A stretch of DNA of 64,000 nt from Bradyrhizobium canariense (GTDB taxonomy: Bacteria > Pseudomonadota > Alphaproteobacteria > Rhizobiales > Xanthobacteraceae): NCBI RefSeq assembly GCF_019402665.1, contig NZ_VSST01000044.1, forward strand, positions 124,001 through 188,000. The letters are read 5' to 3'. The position numbers and the translations under genes are program-made. The notes beneath the pieces were generated by a model. That model saw only the letters and a program-made list of their open reading frames with translations. It was not told the DNA's origin and made no database searches. Shown here piece after piece: positions 58,292 to 64,000 of the stretch; position 1 is the first letter of the stretch, and each line of letters begins with the position of its first letter.

Positions 58292-58606
58292 CGGCAACGA
58301 CGTGGTTACCGGGGGCGCGACGGAGCGCCCCCGGGCCTCCGTCCATCTTCGCCGGTTTCCCGCGCTTGCGCGGACGCCGGCCTTGGAATGACGTGGCGAG
58401 ACGCCGTCCCGCCTCCGCGCGATCTCGCTAATGATCTTAGCTCACCGCGCACGCGAGGCGCCCTGCTGAAACCGGTTCTACACGGTAGTATGGTGCGTTT
58501 TTCTAAGCTTTTTCGAACATTGCGACACAGTTACTGCCGTAGTTCCGTACGATTACGGAGTGAATTAGCGATAGGCAACTCAACCAAATCTTAGTGCGAC
58601 CGGGCG
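58292..58606. other. Intergenic region, 315 bases
   Basis: Holds the ilvC terminator at 58309-58334. The last 110 bases are AT-richer and contain a short hairpin (CCGTA-CGAT-TACGG, 58545-58558) about 50 bases before the next start; the promoter of the GGDEF gene is probably there, but no clear hexamers were found. No gene seen. Confidence 0.55.
58309..58334 (+). terminator. Terminator hairpin after ilvC
   Basis: CCGGGGGCGC-GACGGA-GCGCCCCCGG, a perfect ten-bp GC stem 18 bases past the ilvC stop. No T-run follows, so termination may need Rho. Confidence 0.6.
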
Positions 58607-61600
58607 ATGGTGGAAGCTGATCGCTCGAACCACAGAAATGTAATGCTGAGAGCTTGGCGAAGGCTGGCCGGGTCGCCAGGATCGTCCGTCACGATCCTGG
58701 GGCTGCTGTTTTCTTTCGTTGTCGTCACCCTGTTTCTGGTTGATCTGGCTGCTCGCTATCGAGAAGCGGTCGCCTCTGCGAAAACCGATGCTCTCAATCT
58801 TTCGGCCATCCTGGCCGAGCATGCCGCAGTGACGTTCGAAGACATCGATCGTGTCCTGCTCGAGGCGCAGGCAATCCGCAACGATTCCTTGTCCGGAAAA
58901 TACGCCGACGCCGGCGCGGCCAACACCGCGCTCCGTCAACTGGTCAAGAGCTCGTCGATCCTGGTCGCGGTTGGTTGGACCGACGCATCCGGAGCCGTCG
59001 TTGCGCACTCCTACGACCGTGCGCCGCCGCGCGGCAACATCTCCGAAATGCCGCACTTCATCGCGCAACGCGATGGCGCTGGCACCGAGTTGTTCGTTGC
59101 GCCGCCCTATCGGTCGGCAGGCGGTGATAAATGGTTCAGTGCGGCGTCGCGCCGGTTGAACAATTCGGATGGGAGCTTTGCGGGCGTCGTGACCGCGCCA
59201 TTGGATCAATCCTATCTGTTGAAGATCTATCGCAAGATCAATCTGGGCCCGGGCGGCTCCGTCGTGTTGATCCATCGCAACGGACGGATCCTGGCGCGCG
59301 TGCCGGAACAGAAAGATGTGCTGGGCATGTCTGTTGCTGGCGGCCCGATGTTTACCCAGTATCTGCCAGTCTCGGAAGCGGGCTCATACGAACTGACGAG
59401 TCCCGTCGACGGCATCAACCGCATTGCGGCCTACAAGGCCGTATCCGGGCTGCCGCTGGTTCTGGTCGTGACCTATTCGCGTGATTACGTGCTGCAGCCG
59501 TGGTATCGGCATCTCTACACCTTCGGCCCGCCGGCTGCCGCGATCGTCACCATCATCCTGATCGGAACCTTGCTGCTGCGACGGCAAACAAACGCACTCG
59601 CGGCCGCGAGTTCCCGTTTCGACGCGGCGTTGAGCAACATGCCGCATGGGCTCAGCATGTTCGACGCCGATGAGAAGCTGCTGATCGCCAACAGCCGCTA
59701 TCGTGAGATGTATGATCTCACTGAGGCGCAGGTCGAACCTGGAACGCCGCTCGGCAGCATCGTCGGCCACTACAAGAGCGCCGGGGGTGATCTCGACGTC
59801 AAGGAATTCCTCGACGGCGCAAGACACCGGACTCCGAAGATCGTCATGCTCGCCGATGGCCGGATCATCTCGATCGTGCGTACGCCGATGCAGGATGGTG
59901 GCTGGGTCGCGACCCATGAGGACATCACCGAGAAGCGGCGCGACGAGACCTTGCTGGCGGAAAATGCTGCCGAGCTAAAACGCATCAACACGCGTTTCGA
60001 CGTCGCCATCAGCAACATGTCCCAAGGGCTCTGCCTGTTCGATGCAGACAAAAACCTCGTGGTATCGAATAGTCGCTATCAGCAGATGTACGGTCTGCCC
60101 GACGAACTCGTCAGGCCCGGTACGCCCCTGCAACTCATATTGCAGCACTACGTGGATCGCGGCGAAGCCAGTCCGCTCAGCGTCGACCAGCATGTCCGGC
60201 TGATGCCGACCCAGCGCCAGCAGGACTACGAGCTGAGAGACCACCGGCAGATACTGATCCAGCGCAAGCCGTTGCCGGATGGCGGCTGGGTCGCGACGCA
60301 CGAAGACGTCACCGAGCAAAAGAGCGCCGAGAGAATGTTGGCGCAGAAGGCCGCTGAACTCGAGGCGATCAACATGCGCTTTGATGCCGCCCTCAACAAC
60401 ATGGCTCAGGGGCTTTGCATGTTCGATGCGGAGCAGAGGATCGTGGTGTCGAACGCGCGCTATTGCGACATTTACCATATTGACCCCGATCGGATAAGGC
60501 GCGGAACCACACTGGCGCAAATTCTCGAATATCGCCGCGAGCAAGGCACGCATTTCGTCGATGTCGCGCCGGAGGTCTATCTCGATCAGAACGTCAAGCA
60601 GCTCAGTGAGACGCGGGAGCTTGCGGACGGACGGGTGATCGCGATTGCTCGCCACATGATGCAGTACGGCGGTTGGCTCACGACCCACGAGGACATCACC
60701 GATCGGGCGAGAAACGAGAAGCGGATCGTATATCTGGCCCAGCACGATCTGCTCACCGGCTTGGCGAACCGCGCCGTGTTTGCGGAAAAGCTCGATGAAG
60801 CGGCAAGGCGGTCGCAGCGTCGTGGCACGACGTTTACCGTGCTGATGCTCGATCTCGACAGGTTCAAGCTCGTCAACGATACGCTCGGTCACGCCGCAGG
60901 CGATCAGCTGCTGATCGAGGTCGCGCAGCGACTGAGCTCATCACTGCGAGATACCGATGTGCTGGCCCGCCTCGGTGGCGACGAATTTGCGATCATCCAG
61001 GAGAACGAAAGCGATCAGAGAGAAGGTGCCATCGCGCTGGCGCTGAAGATCATTCGTCTGGTCGAGCAACCGTTCGATCTTGGCAGCAACCGTGTCAGCG
61101 TCGGTACCAGCATTGGCATCGCGTTCGCGCCCGAGCACGGCATCGACGCGGAGATATTACTACAGAAGGCGGACGTCGCGCTCTACGCGACGAAATCCTC
61201 AGGCCGGAATGATTTCCGAATCTTCCAGCCGGAAATGACCGTGGCTGCCGACACACAGAAGTCGATGGAGGGCGAGTTGCGGGAGGCGATGGCCCGCGAC
61301 GAGTTCGAGCTGCACTACCAGCCGGTGATCGAGGCCGGAACGCGCGCGCTGACCGGGCTGGAATGCTTCGTGCGATGGCACCATCCATCGAGGGGCGTGC
61401 TGGCGCCTTCGCAGTTCCTCGATGTCGCCGAGCAGGCTGGATTGATGCTGCCGCTCGGTGAATGGATCTTGCAACAGGCCTGCCTGGACGCGGCCGCTTG
61501 GCCGGCGCACATCAGAGTCGCCGTCAACATGGGTGCCGCCCAGTTCCACAGGAGTAATGTGCTCGACGTCGTGCTGTGCGCGCTGGTTGAATCGGGATTA

Positions 61601-62026
61601 TCGCCCGAACGCCTCGAACTCGAAATTCCCGACGCTGCGCTCTTGGGCGGGAATCCTGCGGCTCACTTGCTTGCGGTCCGACAACTGAAGAACCTCGGTG
61701 TCGGCGTCGTCCTCGACAATTCCGGGCTAGGCTATTCCGCGGCCAGCTACCTCCAGAGTTTCCCATTCGACAAGTTCAAGATCGACCGGGCGATCGTGCA
61801 GGGCTGCACGACGCGAAGGGATTGCGCCGCGGTCGTCGCCTCCGCTGTGGCATTGGGGCGCGGTCTTGATGTCACGACGGTGGCCAAGGGCGTCGAGACC
61901 CCAGCGCAGTTGGACGCCCTCCTTGCGGCAGGAGTGGACTACGTACAGGGCTATCTGATCGGACGGCCCGTGCCGAATTCCGAAATCTGTTTCGATTCAC
62001 CGTTACAGGCGCGAAACGTCGCGTGA
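58607..62026 (+). CDS. Cache-like sensor-PAS3-GGDEF protein with degenerate EAL domain
   Basis: A 1139-residue membrane protein. First membrane segment about 24-46, a periplasmic double-Cache-like sensor (about 50-295), second segment (about 305-325), three PAS domains beginning near residues 337, 463 and 591 (each opens RFDxAxxNMxxGLxxFDA), GGDEF (motif 790-794, inhibitory site RDTD intact) and an EAL-like domain (about 880-1135). The EAL domain has lost key residues: ECF at 919-921 instead of EAL, NMGAAQF for NLSPIQF, EIPDA for EITES, DNSGLGYSA for DDFGTGYSS, AKGVET for AEGVET. It should make c-di-GMP but not degrade it. DUF2336 follows directly. Confidence 0.92.
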   Translation: MVEADRSNHRNVMLRAWRRLAGSPGSSVTILGLLFSFVVVTLFLVDLAARYREAVASAKTDALNLSAILAEHAAVTFEDIDRVLLEAQAIRNDSLSGKYADAGAANTALRQLVKSSSILVAVGWTDASGAVVAHSYDRAPPRGNISEMPHFIAQRDGAGTELFVAPPYRSAGGDKWFSAASRRLNNSDGSFAGVVTAPLDQSYLLKIYRKINLGPGGSVVLIHRNGRILARVPEQKDVLGMSVAGGPMFTQYLPVSEAGSYELTSPVDGINRIAAYKAVSGLPLVLVVTYSRDYVLQPWYRHLYTFGPPAAAIVTIILIGTLLLRRQTNALAAASSRFDAALSNMPHGLSMFDADEKLLIANSRYREMYDLTEAQVEPGTPLGSIVGHYKSAGGDLDVKEFLDGARHRTPKIVMLADGRIISIVRTPMQDGGWVATHEDITEKRRDETLLAENAAELKRINTRFDVAISNMSQGLCLFDADKNLVVSNSRYQQMYGLPDELVRPGTPLQLILQHYVDRGEASPLSVDQHVRLMPTQRQQDYELRDHRQILIQRKPLPDGGWVATHEDVTEQKSAERMLAQKAAELEAINMRFDAALNNMAQGLCMFDAEQRIVVSNARYCDIYHIDPDRIRRGTTLAQILEYRREQGTHFVDVAPEVYLDQNVKQLSETRELADGRVIAIARHMMQYGGWLTTHEDITDRARNEKRIVYLAQHDLLTGLANRAVFAEKLDEAARRSQRRGTTFTVLMLDLDRFKLVNDTLGHAAGDQLLIEVAQRLSSSLRDTDVLARLGGDEFAIIQENESDQREGAIALALKIIRLVEQPFDLGSNRVSVGTSIGIAFAPEHGIDAEILLQKADVALYATKSSGRNDFRIFQPEMTVAADTQKSMEGELREAMARDEFELHYQPVIEAGTRALTGLECFVRWHHPSRGVLAPSQFLDVAEQAGLMLPLGEWILQQACLDAAAWPAHIRVAVNMGAAQFHRSNVLDVVLCALVESGLSPERLELEIPDAALLGGNPAAHLLAVRQLKNLGVGVVLDNSGLGYSAASYLQSFPFDKFKIDRAIVQGCTTRRDCAAVVASAVALGRGLDVTTVAKGVETPAQLDALLAAGVDYVQGYLIGRPVPNSEICFDSPLQARNVA

Positions 62027-62077
62027 TCCCATGACCTCCGTCGAAATACGTGCAACTCAACCGCCAGGACACGAGAG

Positions 62078-63178
62078 ATGACTCTGGAGAACGGTCTGAT
62101 CGACCGGCTCGAGATCGCACTGGCGAGCCGGGAGCTGTCGAAGCGCGCCGAACTCCTGCGCCAGGTCGCCGATCTCTTCGTGGTCGGCTCAGGCAAGTTC
62201 ACCGACGAGCAGATCGACCTGTTCGACGAGGTGATGAGCGCGCTCCTCAAGAATATCGAATGCGCCGCGCGAGCGGCGTTCGGGAGCCGGCTTTCAGGAT
62301 TGCCCGATGCGCCGCGTCGGACGATCCGCTTGCTGGCCTTTGACGACGCGCCCGAGGTGGCGGCGCCGGTCCTGGAGCACTCACCACAGCTCGACGAGGC
62401 GAGCTTGGCGGAGAATGCGCGGACCAAGAGCCAGGATCATCTGCTGGCTATCGCCGGCCGCAGCCTGTTGACGGAACCCGTCACCGATGCCCTCCTCGAG
62501 CGCGGCAACAACGATGTCGCCATGCGGACCGCCGGCAACGACGGCGCCAGCTTCTCGACTAACGGAATGTCCAAGCTCCTCAGCCGGGCGCGGGACAATG
62601 GCGCGCTCGCGATGTGCATCTGGGCTCGGCCCGATATTCCTCGTGAGACCATGTTGAAGTTGTTCGTCCATGCATCTGAGATGGTGAGATCCAAGCTGGA
62701 GGCAGCCGATCCCCGCCAGGCAGCTCTGACCCGGCGTGCAATTGCGGAGGGCTCCGATGAGCTGCAAGCGATGGCGCGGGCAGGCTCCAGCGAGCACGCC
62801 CGGGCGTTGGCCGAGGTGACGTCCTTGTATTCGAGTGGGCAATTGGACGAGGCACGCGTACTCGGCTTCATCGGCGAGCGAAGCTTGGACAAGACGGCTG
62901 TCGCGCTATCGCTCATGAGCGACCTGCCGATCGGAGCGATTGAGCGTGCGCTGGTCCGTTCGCAGCCCGAGCAGATTCTCATCCTCGCGAAGGCGATCGG
63001 TCTGTCCTGGGACACGACGAAGGCAATCCTGACGCTTTACCCCGGTGAGGCTCACGAGAGCCGAGAGCGATTGGAGCAGTGCTTCGCGAGCTTCCTTCGG
63101 TTGAGTCCAAATACGGCGAAGGCTGCACTCCAGTTCTACAGGCTCCGTGAGCGTGCCGGCCCGGGTCCTGTCCACTAA
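62078..63178 (+). CDS. DUF2336 protein (copy 2)
   Basis: A 366-residue helical repeat protein of DUF2336, paralogous to the one at 26237-27355: ARTKSQDHLLAIAGRSLLTEPVTDALLERGNNDVAMRTAGNDGASFS and IGLSWDTTKAILTL align with the same parts of copy 1. No enzyme motif or membrane segment. It starts 51 bases after the membrane GGDEF gene on the same strand and is likely co-transcribed with it, suggesting it could bind that protein or transmit its signal; this is inference. Start ATG 62078 follows GAGAG. Confidence 0.88.
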   Translation: MTLENGLIDRLEIALASRELSKRAELLRQVADLFVVGSGKFTDEQIDLFDEVMSALLKNIECAARAAFGSRLSGLPDAPRRTIRLLAFDDAPEVAAPVLEHSPQLDEASLAENARTKSQDHLLAIAGRSLLTEPVTDALLERGNNDVAMRTAGNDGASFSTNGMSKLLSRARDNGALAMCIWARPDIPRETMLKLFVHASEMVRSKLEAADPRQAALTRRAIAEGSDELQAMARAGSSEHARALAEVTSLYSSGQLDEARVLGFIGERSLDKTAVALSLMSDLPIGAIERALVRSQPEQILILAKAIGLSWDTTKAILTLYPGEAHESRERLEQCFASFLRLSPNTAKAALQFYRLRERAGPGPVH

Positions 63179-63237
63179 CGGCGTTGCGCCCCAGCACCTT
63201 TCCCCTGCATGATGCGGGAGCTCTTGGGGGGAAGACC

Positions 63238-64000
63238 ATGCGATCCGTCGTCATCACCGGCGCGTCCACCGGCATCGGCTGGGCCATTGCGAAATTTCTG
63301 GTCGGGCGCGGCTATCGTGTTTTCGGTAGTGTCCGCAAGCAGGCCGATGCGGATCGGCTCATGGGTGAATTCGGTGCGAACTTCACGCCGCTGCTGTTCG
63401 ACGTCACCGACGAGGCGGCGGTCCTCGCCGCTGCGCGAAAAGTCCGCGAGGCTCTGGGCGGTGAGACGCTGGCCGGTCTCGTCAACAACGCCGGCGTCGC
63501 GGTGGCGGGGCCCGTGCTCGAATTGTCGGTCGACGACTTCCGCCGGCAGATGGAGATCAACGTCATTGGCCCGGTCATCGCGACGCAGGCCTTTGGGCCG
63601 CTGCTCGGCGCCGATCCGTCGCTGAAGGGGCCGAAAGGACGGATCGTGATGATCAGCTCGGTCGCGGGCAAGAACGGCAATCCGTTGTCGGCGCCTTACA
63701 GCACCTCCAAGCACGCCATCGAAGGCCTGTCGGAGAGCTTGCGCCGCGAGTTGATGCTGTTCGGCATCGACGTCATCATCGTCGCCCCCGGCGCGGTGAA
63801 GACGCCGATCTGGAGTAAGGCCGAGCAGATCGATCTCTCAGTCTACCAGAACTCGCCTTATCTGCCGGCGCTGAACAAGGTCAGGGCGTTCATGATGAAG
63901 CTCGGCGAGACCGGGCTGCCGGCCGAGCGGATCGCCGAGGTCGTTTTCGAGGCGCTCACCGCCGAGAGGCCCAAGGTTCGCTACCAGATCACGCCGGACC
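63238..64000 (+). CDS. Short-chain dehydrogenase/reductase (3' end beyond window)
   Basis: At least 254 residues of a classical SDR. Cofactor motif TGASTGIGWAIAK, NNAGVAVAGPVLE, catalytic S-Y-K as ISSVAGKNG with PYSTSKHAIEGLSESLRRELMLFGIDV. The Asp in LLFDVTDEAAV and the basic SVRKQ after the first strand suggest an NADP(H) preference. It starts at ATG 63238 after GGGGGGAAG. The C-terminal end is cut by the window edge. Substrate unknown. Confidence 0.9.
   Translation, partial: MRSVVITGASTGIGWAIAKFLVGRGYRVFGSVRKQADADRLMGEFGANFTPLLFDVTDEAAVLAAARKVREALGGETLAGLVNNAGVAVAGPVLELSVDDFRRQMEINVIGPVIATQAFGPLLGADPSLKGPKGRIVMISSVAGKNGNPLSAPYSTSKHAIEGLSESLRRELMLFGIDVIIVAPGAVKTPIWSKAEQIDLSVYQNSPYLPALNKVRAFMMKLGETGLPAERIAEVVFEALTAERPKVRYQITPD

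Noticed and set aside
1..64000. tRNA genes, prophage or integration sites
   Set aside because: No cloverleaf with CCA, integrase, phage gene or flanking direct repeat was found on reading both strands; a dedicated tRNA scan was not possible.

Overview
The window is a GC-rich, densely coding stretch of an alphaproteobacterial chromosome, most likely Bradyrhizobium or a close relative. The evidence is a circularly permuted two-piece tmRNA with the tag ANDNFAPVAQAA, an alphaproteobacterial SspB, DUF2336 and DUF4169 proteins, hflK-hflC-DUF2065-degP order, and several families of intergenic palindromic repeats typical of that genus. No tRNA, rRNA, CRISPR array, insertion sequence, prophage or origin was seen.

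Layout. 1-2.6 kb: end of a TRAP permease, a D-2-hydroxyacid dehydrogenase and a convergent ABC solute-binding protein. 2.9-9.6 kb: two large c-di-GMP proteins (CHASE-GGDEF-EAL; PAS-PAS-GAF-GGDEF-EAL) flanking an MFS transporter. 9.7-15.2 kb: a small unknown gene, then a tight cluster with only GTG/TTG starts: small protein, type I phosphomannose isomerase, GT4 glycosyltransferase fused to a six-hairpin glycosidase-like domain, and a GH130 protein. 15.3-20.5 kb: a PEP-mutase-family enzyme, an alpha/beta hydrolase divergent from a Cys-cluster MarR regulator with twin palindromes, four small exported proteins (three Gly/Ser-rich) and a TetR regulator. 20.7-27.7 kb: cytochrome P450, a giant AsmA-like protein, DUF2336. 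28-33.3 kb: acetyltransferase, soxCD with a DUF302 protein, a second alpha/beta hydrolase divergent from a TetR regulator with a perfect 35-bp palindrome.

33.5-39.1 kb, all on the minus strand: feoAB, DUF4169/ribbon-helix-helix pair, fumC, sspB and ssrA. 39.2-42.8 kb: a split chromate transporter and tctBA without tctC. 43-49 kb: thyA-GNAT-folA, then hflK-hflC-DUF2065-degP for membrane protein quality control. 49-58.3 kb: serB/miaA back to back, then branched-chain amino acid genes ilvI, a threonine-dehydratase-like gene, ilvH, a methyltransferase, two exporters and ilvC. ilvI is preceded by a promoter, a short Ile/Leu/Val-rich leader peptide and a terminator, a classic attenuator arrangement. 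58.6-64 kb: a third GGDEF/EAL protein with three PAS repeats and a degenerate EAL domain, a second DUF2336 protein, and a truncated short-chain dehydrogenase.

The most interesting items are the ilv attenuator, the ssrA-sspB neighbourhood, the mannoside-like cluster with its non-ATG starts, the two hydrolase/regulator pairs with unusual palindromes, the Gly/Ser-rich exported protein trio, and the GGDEF protein with a dead EAL domain next to DUF2336. All calls are from reading the sequence; no database search was run.
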